From: Isoetes taiwanensis
Lineage: Eukaryota > Streptophyta > Lycopodiopsida > Isoetales > Isoetaceae
Length of the DNA: 64,000 bases
Direction of reading: 5' to 3'
Assembly (NCBI GenBank): GCA_021234155.1
Contig: JAJEKV010000190.1
Span: 54,044 to 118,043 of the forward strand
Shown here: piece by piece, positions 24,951 to 35,755 of the stretch
Layout: every line of letters starts with the position of its first letter
How positions within the stretch are numbered: the stretch's first letter is position 1
The notes under the pieces: generated by a model
Seen by the model: the letters and a program-made list of their open reading frames with translations, nothing else
Database searches by the model: none
Told to the model about the DNA's origin: nothing
Program-made: the position numbers and the translations under genes

Positions 24951-26330
24951 CCCGAGAGGGCATCCGCTACAACATTAAGCTTACCAGCTTATATATAATA
25001 TCAAAATCATACTCCTCAAGGAATTCCATCCACCTCCTTTGCCTTAAGTTGAGGAGTGGCCGGGTGAAAAGATAATCAAGGCTCGTGATCAAGATCCAAC
25101 CTCAAACTTCCTTCCCAAACAGATAATGCCTCCATATCCTCAATGCCCCGACAATGGCTAGCAGCCCCTCGATCATGGGTTGGGTATGCTGTTCGGCGCC
25201 GCTCATCTTCTTCGAAGTCGTAGGCTTACTTACCCTTCCTTCTTGCATCAAGACTGCCCTCTGCTATCTTGCTTGCATCCGTTGTTACCAACTTATCTTT
25301 ACTCTGATCCTAAGAACAAGCACCGTGTCAAGAGTTAAGGCCTCTTTAAGCTTCTCAAAAGAAGCTTGGACTTTCTAACCAATGGCTAGTCCAATCCTTA
25401 ATCTTCTTGGCCTTAGTGAGGTCCCACAGAGGGGACGCCCACTTAGCAAAGTCCTTCACGAACTTTCTCAGAATATCCCGCCAACCCGAAAGCTTTACTT
25501 CGCCACATTCCTTTGGGCTGGCCAATCAACTATTGCCTCAATCTTAGATGGATCTGCGGAGATTCCTGATGTTACTACATGCCCCAAATACTCCACTCTA
25601 CCCTGCAAAGTGGCACTTAGAGAGCTTCCCATACAACCGATGATGTCTCAACTTCTCCAACACTTTCCCCGAGATGCCGACAATGCTCCTCAAGGGACTT
25701 GTCAGAGATTAGATGTCGCCAAGAAGACAATAACAAACTCATCCAAGAAGTCTCTCAAGATGTCGCTCATGAGGCGATAAACGCTTTTCGGAGCATTCGA
25801 TAGTCCAAAGGGCATTATCAGAACTCAAAATGACCATACCGCTCGAAAGCAGCCTTTATGGATATCCTCTTTTTATTCTTATCCGATGGTATCCTGACCT
25901 CAAATCAATTTTAGAGAATACCTTTGCTCCTTGTAACCGGGTCCATTAGGTCATCCGCCTTTGGCAATGCATACTTGTTCTTTATCGCCTCGCTTATTAA
26001 GCCGGGCGATAGTCTATGCACATTCTTAAGCTCCCATCTTTCTTCTTCACAAAGAGTATAGGTGTCTCAAAGGAGACACACTTGCTCTTATAAATCCAAG
26101 CTCGAAAGCAATTCCCGCTGCTTTTGAGCTCAATCAATTTCGGGTGCTCATTCTATATGGCGCCATCGTAGGCTTCGCGATCCTGAGCCAATGTGATCTC
26201 ACATTCCACACCCCTATAAGGTGGCAAAATGCGGATTTCATCCGAAATACATCCTTGAACTCAAATAAGCCTTTGCTATCCGCTCAAGCAACTCATTCCC
26301 TTTTTGGGTCATTTCCTCCCGCTGCCTAGC
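24951..26330 (-). pseudogene. Element D reverse transcriptase and RNase H
   Basis: [18 protein letters not shown] at about 26,005-26,062 is the Ty3/gypsy RT finger motif. HTIKNKYALP, RISIKAAFERYGHFEF and VEYLGHVVTSGISADPSKIE (about 25,560-25,640) follow in family order. RNase H fragments include DKLVTTDASK, the first catalytic Asp, then IVGALRIWRHYLFGKEV, and [16 protein letters not shown] near 25,010-25,050. The FDDIL box near 25,730 is shifted out of frame. RT and RNase H make the cDNA in the cytoplasmic particle. Confidence 0.85.
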
Positions 26331-26960
26331 TCAACCGCTTCCATCCTCAAGATGTAGTCCACCTTATTCTTTTCTATACTCTTCCTTAGTCGCTTCAAAG
26401 AAGTACACCGCATGGGAGAATCTAGCTTCTTACCTTTCACTATCAATTTGCGCCATCCGTGCCGCCATGGTGACTTCATTCCTGGCCGCAATCAATCATG
26501 GCTTTGGTCGGGTTTCAAAAATTCCATCCCCACTATCGATCATATCTTCCATGTCCATGACTTCGCCCCCATCGGCCACTTAGCCCCACTAAGGTCTATG
26601 TCAAAGGTGATCCTCCTCCCCTTAGTGTGCCGAATGGCCAAGCTTGCCATAGCTACCGGCCTTGGCTTAGACTTCAATACCTTGTTCTTCATTAGAGCAA
26701 AACCAATCTAGGAGATGCAAAATTATGAGAGCTACCGATCTATGAGGACTACATAAGGATTACTATCTATGATCCCATCCGCATGACATGATGACCGATT
26801 CTCTATATCACCTGCCTCAATGTTTGTACATATGTGGCACTCACCATCTATGAAGTCCTCGCCCTCCCGCCGGGTCGCCGCCCCGCCCGCCTCGCTGGGG
26901 AGTCCTAATCCAAGAGTTCTCGCCAAGGCCGACCGCATGACCTAATGGACAATCATGTGT
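26331..26960 (-). pseudogene. Element D aspartic protease region
   Basis: YVVLIDR at about 26,735-26,760 stands where A has FIVLIDSGSSHNF. LKSKPRPVAMASLAIRHTKG and ITFDIDL (about 26,570-26,680) align with the A protease, and IVGMEFLKP matches its IIGMEYLGP. The active-site DSG is lost just after the Asp by a frame break. The family cleaves the Gag-Pol precursor. Confidence 0.75.
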
Positions 26961-28130
26961 TCGTGGCCCCGGGCCGGAAGCACCTCAAGCATAACTTTTT
27001 CTCAATGCATTCCCGCTCTCTTTTCCTTCGCAAAACTGCCTAGGAGACGCTTTAAGAGCACCAGCCTCGATGCATTCTCCCAGGGGCTTACTGGCCCCCA
27101 AAAGCTTTGTTCTCACCCTTTACCTTGCCGCTGACTCCCCCGATGGTGTAGCCGCCGATTGCTTACCCCTATATTGCCCCCGACATCAAGCAATAACTCT
27201 TACCCCGGCGGGTTGATCAAGTCCTCACTGGAGTTGCCGGTGCCTCTTCCAAACTTATAGCTTTATCTTCTACCGCGTAACCGACTTCGGGTTGATTGCT
27301 CTAACAAGCCTCTTGATATTGCTGCTCAATCCCTCAATGTAAGTATCCACGGCTTGCCTCTCGAGACTCCAGAACATGCACCGAGCCTCATAAATTCTTC
27401 TGATACTTAGCCACCGATAGCTACCCGATTCAACCTCAGAAAACCGCCGACCGCCTACTAGTATGAGACCTTGGCACATAGTGCTTATGAAAAGCCTTGT
27501 CAAGGTCTTAAACCGCGCATTGTTCCTCTTCAGCTTGTTGGATTTAGCATATCCCTTCCACCAGATCCTTTGCCGTCCAATAAGGTTAGTCAGTAGTAAC
27601 TTTCCCTATGTCCTTGTCTTTCATACCGTATGAGTTGCCAAATTCTTCCATTTCATCAAGCCATGCTTCAAACCTTCCATGCCTCGACTGCTTTCCCCAG
27701 AACCGCCGAGCCTTTGTCTTCCATACATTGCTCATAGCACTATCCACCTTTTTTCGATAGTCATCCGCTTTTCTTGCTCTTTTCCTGCTTTAGGTGTGCC
27801 CGGTCGACTCGCTTCTGAGCCGAGCCGCCCTCACCGGAAGAGCTTATCCGATGAGCCGGAGCTAGATGATGATGGACTCCCCGTTCTCCTCTTCCTTCTC
27901 CTATCCCCGACGCTCCCGGGTTTGTAGAGTGTGCTCAGATCTACCGGAACTCCTCCTCCGAGATGATAGGTTCCCTCGGCTGCCGATAGATCTCCCTTAT
28001 TCACCGATAGGTCGCTATGTCCTACATTGTCTCCCCAAAGATAAGAGTGTTCTCCGCCTTGGAATCTCCCCGGTATGAGTAGTCGATGAGGTCTGTGTTT
28101 TCCCTGCGGTGCTATCATGCCCAAGAGCTC
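26961..28130 (-). pseudogene. Element D gag
   Basis: The minus strand carries RRKRRTGSPSSSSSGSSDK (about 27,840-27,900), a Ser-rich basic stretch like that of A gag. Then come AWLDEMEEFGNSYGMKDKDI (about 27,625-27,680), IWWKGYAKSNKL (about 27,545), and AVDTYIEGLSSNIKRLVRAI with INPKS (27,290-27,350). This is the Gag capsid-like domain of Ty3/gypsy elements, which packages the RNA. Single-base shifts split it into three or four frames. The zinc knuckle is not cleanly readable. Confidence 0.8.
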
Positions 28131-28869
28131 GCCGATTCAAGACCCCGCTCCCGAGTAGGACAAGTTGAGGATGTCATTCGCGAAAATGTACTCCTCCCCG
28201 CCGATGACTATCTGCGACAAAGCCGTGATGCCGACCGGTGGGCTCCAGAGTCGTTCTCACGCCGCCGCCATGCCTCAACGCGATACCTCTGATTCTTGTT
28301 GCCTCCCCGCCTCCCCATTCTCGGCCCCGCCCCCCTAGTCGCCAGAGTCTTCATGGATCTCAGAGATGGTGCCCCCCGGACGCCGCGGCCATAGTATTCG
28401 TGAGGCGAGGACTCTATATTCGTGATTTGATCCCACCCCTACGCATCAAGTGGCTTAAGTCTAAGGGCTGAACAGAGGGTTCCCCCACTTTGTTGATTGA
28501 CTTATAGTGCATGAAGAGGGCAAGGGCTATCCGAAATGAAAAGGTACCTATGCCTATTATGTCCGCAGTCATGTAATCTGCATGGTCCTAGTCCTATCCC
28601 ATAGTCGCTTCTTGCCTTTGATCCCCGCCAACTCTCACCTAAGGCTTGGGTAAGTGTCTCAAGAGAAACCCACCCCTCCCCTAGGAGGCGCCTAACTTCC
28701 CAAGGCAGACTCGCCGGTCATATTGGCACATAATGTCCGTGGTAGTAGGGTGTTCTAGTCAAGGTTGCATGAAGATCAAACAAGTGATCAAACACGAGAA
28801 GGCTTGATCTACGTGAAGCCGATGGATATGGCTTGCAAAGATTGTACCATCTCTCGGTTGCCGGGCCAT
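28131..28869 (-). pseudogene. Element D second ORF, function unknown
   Basis: An ATG at 28,867-28,869 (MARQPRDGTIFASHIHRL) lies about 110 bp downstream of a clear TATA box, just as the second ORF of A does. The first frame stops after about 32 codons. Other minus-strand frames continue to the gag start, so frameshifts are likely. I recognise no domain. The stretch at 28,150-28,450 is rich in Gly, Arg and acidic residues in all frames. Conserved placement between the H3-like ORF and gag is the main reason to list it. Confidence 0.35.
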
Positions 28870-28970
28870 TGAGCGTGCAAGGGTGTAGAAAATGGCTTGC
28901 AAGGATCGCTGGAGGTTCGTAAAATCGCCTAAGGGGCCGGGAGCAGCTCAGAGAAGGAAAAATGGCAAAT

Positions 28971-28989
28971 GGGACCTATTTTTATAGAC
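28971..28989 (-). promoter_or_regulatory. Internal TATA box of element D (second ORF)
   Basis: Minus strand TCTATAAAAATAGGTCCC. It matches TTCTATAAATAGGTCCC at 39,872-39,888 in A in both sequence and distance to the next ATG (about 110 bp), which supports an internal promoter. Confidence 0.6.
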
Positions 28990-29149
28990 TATGGGTGACC
29001 CTCGGGTTCGCGGCAAAAGGTACCTACCTAAGACGCACCTTTGGTTCTATGGCTCGGTGTCTAAATGAACTACCATGAAGTGCAAACTTAAGCAAAACAA
29101 AGCAAGAAACACTACATGGCAATTTGTTGGATCAAATTTGGCTAATTTG

Positions 29150-29440
29150 GGCCAAGGATGGGCTGACCCGGTGAATCCGGGCATGATGGCCTCCGCCGCA
29201 GCATGGACGCAGACGCCGCTTTTGGCGCTGGCTCACACCCTGGCCTGCTTTTGGGCCAATTTTTGGTCATTTCGGGAATTTAAAGATGCTAATATGGCTA
29301 ATTGGGCTAATTCTAACCTAACTAGCAACTTATTTTGAGCAAAACCGACATCTAAAAGCATGATTTTGGGCCCAGGCCGGGAAATCCGCAAACGCCACCG
29401 GCCGGGGACGCAGAGGCCTTAGGCGCATGGCCTCACTTGG
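29150..29440 (-). repeat. Element D paired GC-rich motifs downstream of the H3-like ORF
   Basis: In element orientation, CTCTGCGTCCCCGGCC...CCCGGCC lies at about 29,372-29,425 and GTCTGCGTCCATGC...CCGGATTCACCGG at about 29,160-29,215. They are about 205 bp apart, the same spacing as the two motifs after the H3-like ORF of A and C. The A versions form hairpins; these keep the GC arms, but the AT palindrome has been replaced. Confidence 0.55.
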
Positions 29441-29648
29441 TTGGCCCTGGATTTCAAAGATTTTGATGATTTTTTGCCAAAATTTTGTTGTAGTCATGAT
29501 TTCTAGGGTGTTTCTAGACATGCTATGAAGAATTCCTACCACAATTGGGTTCTATTTCCTATATTTCAAGCATACAACATTTTTCTAATTTACGAGGGAA
29601 AGTAACTTTATATTAATAAGAAACACAATTACATGGGAGTTTCTTTTT

Positions 29649-30753
29649 CTAACAAAATTTACAAAATTTGAGGCCTAAGGCCTCTCTCTCTCTAATCCTC
29701 CTTGCTAAGTGAATATCCTTAGGCATAAGGGTAACTCTCTTAGCATGGATAGCGCATAGAGGTTCCTTCCTCAAGAGCCGACCAGCTCGCCGAAGCCTCT
29801 TGCAGGCCCGGTCATTAGAGGGGTAACCCTATAATCGGTCCGAATCGCTGCAACACACTCTCTAAGAAGACGCCGAAGGGCGCTTTCCTTATCGAGATTC
29901 GCACATCCGAAGTGCCGGACTCCCTAAACACCCGGGATGTGCTGTTCGCCCGTGGTGAACCCTCTTGGGTTTTTCCGCCTAGGTGGGGTGGCTTGGGCTG
30001 GTTCTTCTTCGCCTCGCCACCTTCCCACGACGCTTGCACCTCCCCGGGCGGCAATACTTTTATTGTACCTCGGCCCAACGACGGAAGGTACTTCCTTGTA
30101 TGCCACCATCTTCCGCTTTTAAACTCGCTGGGTCCCATTGAGAGCGAATGCCCGCCCCTACCTTTTTGCTTCTTCACCACCTTAGGTGGTTCCCGCCACT
30201 TGGGGTAGGGTGGCCTAGCGCCGAGGTCCTGCTGCCCCTCCTCCTCCTCTTCCTCCACTTGTGGCTCCTCCTCCGTTCGGGTTTTGAATAATTCCATCTG
30301 GCCCGGGCGCAGGCCCGGGCTGCCTTCTCTTTGTAATGCTTTTCTTGCTCCTCAGCCCCTTCCCGCCTCCCGCTTTCTTTCGGCCGCGTCTCTCCTCCTG
30401 CCACTCCGCACTTTTTCCTTCCCCTTTCTTTTGGGCACCGAGGGGCCCGCTTTTCTGGCCCGTGGTGGTGCTGCCCTCCACCGCTTCTTCAACTCGCTCT
30501 CCACCTCGTGTCCGAGGGCCCCGGGCGGCGCTGACTCGGCCCGCTCTTTGTGTTCCCGCCGCGAGGGGCTGCCATCGGGCTGCTCTCGCATCGTGAAAGC
30601 TCGGTCCGCCGGGCCGCCGCTGAGGGCAATTCGCTTCCGTGCTTCTCGGGCCGGCAGGTGCTCGAACTTTCTTCACGCGGTTTAATTCACCGCTACCAAG
30701 GCCATAGAGGGTGGGGCCCACCAAACTTCCTAGCTGTTTGTTTGGTGCGCCAT
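29649..30753 (-). CDS. Histone H3-like protein encoded by element D (broken as read)
   Basis: The ATG at 30,753 reads ATGGCGC, then after an apparent 2-bp loss ACC AAA CAA ACA GCT AGG AAG, giving [10 protein letters not shown]. That is the H3 tail with the Lys4 and Lys9 positions kept. A long Pro/Arg/Gly/Glu-rich segment of about 230 codons follows (30,000-30,700), much longer than in normal H3. The histone fold is at the C-terminus: ISIRKAPF (alpha-N/alpha-1, about 29,880), LQEASA (alpha-2, about 29,790-29,810), then an uninterrupted frame at 29,652-29,756 starting [20 protein letters not shown] and ending at TAG 29,649-29,651. Canonical H3 (about 136 residues) has [20 protein letters not shown] here. 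A TTTAAATA box lies about 85 bp upstream. The ORF sits between PBS and gag. Several frameshifts remain. H3 similarity is certain; the role in transposition is unknown. Confidence 0.85.
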
Positions 30754-31315
30754 ATCTTGTGGTTCGTGAAATGGGTGACGAAGGTCGAGCAAGAGAGAGG
30801 TGAAGGTGAAGGGTTGAGAGAGAGAATGAGGTGTCGATATTTAAAAAAGGAGGGTCCCCGGAATATTCTCCTACCATAATTACCCCTATTTATTAGCCCC
30901 CTACTAATTACACCATATTTAGCAATTATTTAACTATTAATGTATATGTTAAATCTATATTAATTGATATTATACTTAAATTTTCGAATTTTTCTAATGG
31001 TTCAAGTGCAATTTATGAATTTGCTTCATTTTTCACCGGGTCTCCTCGATTGGCATGATTCTTCGACCCATTTTAGGTGAAATTTGATGCAGATGCATAA
31101 TTTTCACTCCAAATTTACTAGAAGATGAGTTTGACTCACTCAACTTTCGTCTAACACTTAACCTAAGTCCCCACTCCACTACCTAGGAGAAAAATTTTTC
31201 CCCATTTTCGCTCGATGGTGGAAATGTTTATTTCACACCCCTATAGGCCTGTTAGACTACTTCATGGTTATGGTCGCTAGTTCTTGGTCAACCAAGAACA
31301 TCGCCTCGATACCAT
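30754..31315 (-). other. Element D leader with primer-binding site and promoter-like box
   Basis: ATGGTATCGAGGCGATG begins about 1 nt after the LTR end (minus strand, 31,299-31,315). It matches the usual initiator-Met tRNA PBS (TGGTATCAGAGC) apart from small changes. The leader contains GGGGAAAAATTTTTCTC, also found in the A leader. A minus-strand TTTAAATATCGAC near 30,835-30,848 could be the TATA box of the H3-like ORF. Confidence 0.7.
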
Positions 31316-32967
31316 TGTGACGCCCTCGCTAAACGACGGGCCCTCGACACTTCGGGCAGAAATCCCCCATCCCGCCCAACAACCGCATGGGCCCTTCGCC
31401 TACCCCCGCACTCGAGGTGACTCTTAGTGGGAAGGGAACACGAAGGTGTCTTGGCGCCTTCCCCTATGGGCTCCTATAACAAATGGGCTTATATCACGCC
31501 GTAACTAGCATCAACATATACAAATACTACCTCAAGGGTAGTGCATCACACATAAACCAAAGCAAAGATGATAATCACGAACCATAAAACATGAGAGCTC
31601 CTACCCCGCTGCACTGTAAGGAGGATGACCGAACGCCAGGGCCTCAAGATAGAGCGCAATCGAAGTCATGGCAATGGCGAGGGTCTGGCATAGAACAATG
31701 GCTAGGGTTGACCACTCCATCCGCCTCCCCCCAGGCATACTTTTGCAAATGGGCTAGATCAGCTCGACAGACTCTAGCCTTCCTGATACGCAATCCCATG
31801 GCATCACCCATCGGACTACCTCCAGTTGCATCTCCCCGTCCGATGAGGCAGAAGGGTTGCATCTCCCTTCCCGTGATCTAGAGGTGCCGGGTGGCTAGAG
31901 AATCGTGGGCGACACACCCATCTGCACTGACCGAAACCCCCAAAACGAGAGCCAAGCCAACACTTGCAGCCCTCGAGAGGCGTGGCAACACCATTGCCCC
32001 CCCGTGAGGTGTTTCGGACCCATGCTCGCCCACACGGCGACCCCACCATAAGCCTAGCCCACTATGGGATCCCCCCAAGCCCCCCACTCCCGGCAGGGAT
32101 CCTCCCTCCACTTTCCCTCTAGCCCTCAAGTATATGGTGCCGAGTCATATCATAGCCTCAATAGCCCGGTGGGCTCCTATGCACAAAGCCGCTAACTAAT
32201 AGGAACTAAGGGATCTACTCTAGGAGCATACTACATATGGCTCTAGGTCTCTACCCCCTTCCCAATACAAGAGGAGCAAACATGATCAACCATCATCACA
32301 TAATCATCACATCATGAGAATAATCATAAGAAGAACATCTTAACCTAATCATACAACTAACTAATGGTTAGGGTTCCTTGATTAGGGTTCAAGATGTTGA
32401 ATATGGGTTCTAGGATGGCTCTACTCTAGATACAAGATACTAGCACATCCGAATGCTAATTCCTGCATGAGCTATCACAACTACTATCCTACATACCGCC
32501 CCCCTCAAGCTCTCCCTCCGTGCATCCGCAGGCCTCCATGGTCTCCCACTCACGAGATGCCGCCCTACCCAAGAACGAAGCCCACCCTCAAAGGGCTGCC
32601 GCACCAGCCATGCCACAAGAACGCCATGTTCAAACCCAGGTTTCAACGGTAGGTGAGTCTCCGGGTGCTAGGGCTGGAAAGAGGTCTAGGTTAGGTTTAT
32701 GCCTATATAAGTTAGGGTCCACCTAGGGATGCCACGCGGGCACCAATCGGTGAGTCCCGTGGTGGCGCGTCCCCCAACAGGTTAAGGCCACGTGGATAAT
32801 GGCTTAACCCTATGGTTGGCTAAGTTATGAGAATAACTTAGCCCATGCCCCCTAGTGCCACAACCTACTGGTATGGTATACAAGGCTATGAAGATAGATT
32901 TCTTGTATAGTGATTTCCATCCAGAATATAATGTATTTATGACGATATTCCCCGACCGACCGCCACA
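31316..32967 (-). repeat. Element D 5' LTR
   Basis: It is 1,652 bp, from TGTGGCGG (minus, 32,967) to CGTCACA (31,316). The minus-strand TATA box AACTTATATAGG lies at 32,702-32,713. Compared with the 3' LTR, AT-rich runs such as 32,277-32,440 are identical over more than 150 bp, while GC-rich parts show many 1-6 bp indels. GATGG follows at 32,968-32,972. Confidence 0.93.
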
Positions 32968-32972
32968 GATGG
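32968..32972. repeat. Target-site duplication of element D (right copy, GATGG)
   Basis: Identical to 20,906-20,910. LINE2 coding sequence resumes directly after it. Confidence 0.9.
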
Positions 32973-33905
32973 GACCCGCCCAACGCCCACAAAGTCAGTA
33001 TATTTTTGCCACCCTACAAGAACTCCCCGATGCTAAGGAGAATGTGTCTAATAATAGCTTAGCATTAGAAGATTCCCAGCCCTCGCAATTAGGAACAAAA
33101 AGTATCACTCCCGATATTGGTTACATACCTCTTGAGAACCATCATTCCATTGGGAGGCCTTGAATAATGCCATCTTGGGTAGCCACAGAAAGAGCCGATA
33201 ATACTTCTGCCACACCAGAAAAAAGCAAGGGTGCTAAGGGACAACCTTGCCGGAATTCCTCTACCCACTACAAAAATATCCGGCGGCTCACCTCGAAAAG
33301 GCAAGATCCGGGTGATGTATGGAGCTTCATGACATTCCTTGTGAATGACTCTCCAAACCCAAGTGCAAGAAGACACTTCCAAGAAACCCCAATCAACACT
33401 ATCGTAAGCTTTAGCAAAATCAAGCTTAAGATACACCGCCTATGACCCCGCAAATCGGCCCAATATATTCCTCCATATGCAGCAGCCCACGCTTGTTGAG
33501 AATACAACGACGAGGGAGAAAGCCGATTGTGTTGATGAGATAGCGCCGCCAAGATATCTCTGGACTCTTTTCTCGCCAATGTCTTAGCAAAGATCTTGTA
33601 CACAGAGGGAAAGCAATGTAATAGGTCGCCAAATAAATAGTCTTGGGTTCCTTGCTCTTTGAATGAGAGAGATACAACCTCAGATTCAAAATCTTATCAA
33701 GGCTCCTAAATCTCCTAAAACTCACAAAAGGCATCATATATGTCATCCTCCAACCAAATTCCAAAGACTTCAAAGAATTCAATAGGAAAACCATCAAGAC
33801 CCGGACATTTGTCCCTTTTCAAGAGAGCCACAACCGCTTTTAAGTCCTCCTTCATGATATTAGACTCAAGAAGCAACCTCCGCTTCTTCGTAAAACAATG
33901 CGACG
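32973..33905 (-). pseudogene. LINE2, middle part: reverse transcriptase N-terminal half
   Basis: On the minus strand the reading goes from KEDLKAVVALLKRDKCPGLD followed by GFPIEFF (about 33,770-33,860) through RRCILNKRGLLH to MYLKLDFAKAYDSVDWGFLE (33,375-33,436, first catalytic Asp) and RGIPARLSL. These are the fingers and palm of a plant LINE RT. The C-terminal half continues at 20,905 on the far side of element D. The upstream end stops abruptly at the junction with a gypsy fragment near 33,905. About 1 kb that should link the endonuclease to the RT is missing. Confidence 0.88.
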
Positions 33906-35755
33906 GGTTATGGATACAAAGAAAGCTCTTCACCAAAGAGATCTTCAGCTTCATGGCATGCCAAGGGAGATTATCTCCCACAGTGGATCCTAAGTTTATG
34001 AGTGCCTTCCGCAAGACCTCTTTAATAATTATTCGTGATAAAGCTATCCATGAGCATCGCATATCATCCTCGCATCGATGGCCAAACAGAGCTTTACCAA
34101 CAGATTTTGGAGGACATGCTACTAACTATGTCCGAATAAGCAAGGTATGTGGAAGAATTTATCCACTTGGTGGAGTTTGCATACAATAGCACCAAGCAGA
34201 ATCATCCCAAATGTCGCCAAGTATGATTAATTACGCTATCGCTGTTTAACCCCGCATTAATTTGGCACAACCCCGTCAAAAGTGGAAGTTTCAAGCAGCC
34301 AGATGTTACCGATATGCAGCAGCTCGTGGAAGAAGTTAGAGGATATTTGCTAGCAGCAAGAAGTCGCATTTAAGAGCATCGCCGCATAAGCATCGAATGT
34401 ATGAGAGTTCAAAGTTGGAGATGATGTTTGGCTCAAGATCAAGGTGAAGCGCGCTCAAGATTGGGAATTGCAAGAAGCTTGCTCCAAGGTGGGCTGGACC
34501 TTCGTAATAGTCAAGAGAGTAGGTAATCAATCCTACAAGCTAGACTTGCCAAAGACACCTAAAGATTCATAAGGTCTTCCACGTGAGTTTGTTGAAGAAG
34601 CACACTTCAAATCCGCACGGTCTTGGACACTCCAACGCTTGTTGGAAATGACAAAGAGCAAATGGAAATAGTTCCGCACTGATTCTTGATAAAGCTTTCA
34701 AGAAAACAAGGAGGTCGGAGTTCCTCCAATATTTGGTTAAGGGAACACTTACCGGTGGAAGACGCCGACGTGGGTACTTAAGAAAGATCTAGTAAAGCAA
34801 GTACTCGCAGCTTTATGGAGCAATGGGACGGCAAAGTCATCTCCTCAAGAAATCGCTCGTGCATGTCGATTTGTGTAGATTAGTTCTTGTATACTTAAGA
34901 TTAATTCTACGATGCAACCTATGCTAGGTATGGGTCGCATGCGCCGCTATCGATGATGGGACCACTACGGTGATCTCTAGGGCGCAGTGTAATGTCAATG
35001 TAGGCATGACCGCTGCTTTTCGGCTAAAGTGGAAGGTAGATTAGAAAGTCTACTGTCCCACTTAAGTAGACGCACCTCGAGAAAGGAGGTCATTAAGGAA
35101 TGCACCGATAGGGAACACACCTCTAGCCCCATATATGCTTTGATAGGAGGAATCAGCCTTCACGCCCTTTATATGGGAAGGACCTATCCTCCACGCCGGG
35201 CAACTAGGGTGTAGGCATGAGCGCATATAGGCATATAGGCCGCCTCCACGGCCATAATGGAAGATTCACCCTCTTCCTACGAGATTAGCCATGCATCCAT
35301 GTAGATAGGTGGGTGGTCACCATATAACCAAAATTTTATTAATAATTAAAATGGTACTAACATAGTGTCGACCGGCAGCAGCCAATAGAGCCCCGAGGGG
35401 CAAGGAGATCGAAGAGGAAAGACTTGCAACACAAATTTTGTTGGAATGTGTTGCAAGGAATGAAGAGTACCTAACAATAATTGTAGTTATGAAATGATAA
35501 ATTCTCGATAAACTTAATTGTCGCGGATAAGTAAAACTATCGAAGTAACTTACTTAAAGATGTTATGAATTGATAAGTTATTTCATAATATAATGGCGCC
35601 ATAATGTTCTAAAAATATTACCTTAAGGTAATCTTAATAAATGTGTAAATATCATAGTAGTATATCGTATGTATCAGGGTGATTGCAGGTTAGGATGATC
35701 CCAAGGTGGGGAGACCCACGATGCTGCGGACAACATCATTTCAAGGTGGAGAGAA
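33906..35755 (+). mobile_element. Truncated gypsy unit (integrase end and 3' region) joined to element A
   Basis: From about 33,906 the sequence is a copy of 45,486-47,310: integrase core end (YVEEFIHLVEFAYNST), EFKVGDDVWLKIKVK, QYLVKWKHL, then the same 3' region and a PPT (GGTGGAGAGAA). It runs straight into the LTR at 35,756. The LTR therefore serves both as 3' LTR of this broken unit and as 5' LTR of element A. Everything upstream of the integrase core is missing. Differences from the other copy are mostly small indels. Such LTR-sharing tandems arise by unequal recombination, here followed by a deletion that also removed part of LINE2. Confidence 0.88.

Larger units (their letters stand above)
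20911..32967 (-). mobile_element. Element D: full-length Ty3/gypsy chromovirus carrying a histone H3-like ORF
   Basis: The element is 12,057 bp on the minus strand. Its order is 5' LTR (31,316-32,967), PBS, H3-like ORF (29,649-30,753), second ORF with TATA (about 28,130-28,990), gag, protease, RT-RNase H, integrase with terminal chromodomain, PPT, and 3' LTR (20,911-22,506). A GATGG target duplication flanks it, and it sits inside LINE2. The LTRs differ almost only by small indels in GC-rich words, which suggests recent insertion plus consensus errors. PR-RT-RH-IN order, chromodomain and long LTRs fit plant chromoviruses; the closest clade (perhaps Tekay/Del-like) needs a tree. Its length exceeds that of a simple gag-pol chromovirus because of about 2.5 kb of extra ORFs. 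Confidence 0.95.

Noticed and set aside
30284-30879. Plus-strand frames of 133 and 109 codons
   Set aside because: Opposite strand of the long Pro/Arg/Gly-rich insert of the D H3-like ORF. GC-rich composition keeps several frames open by chance.
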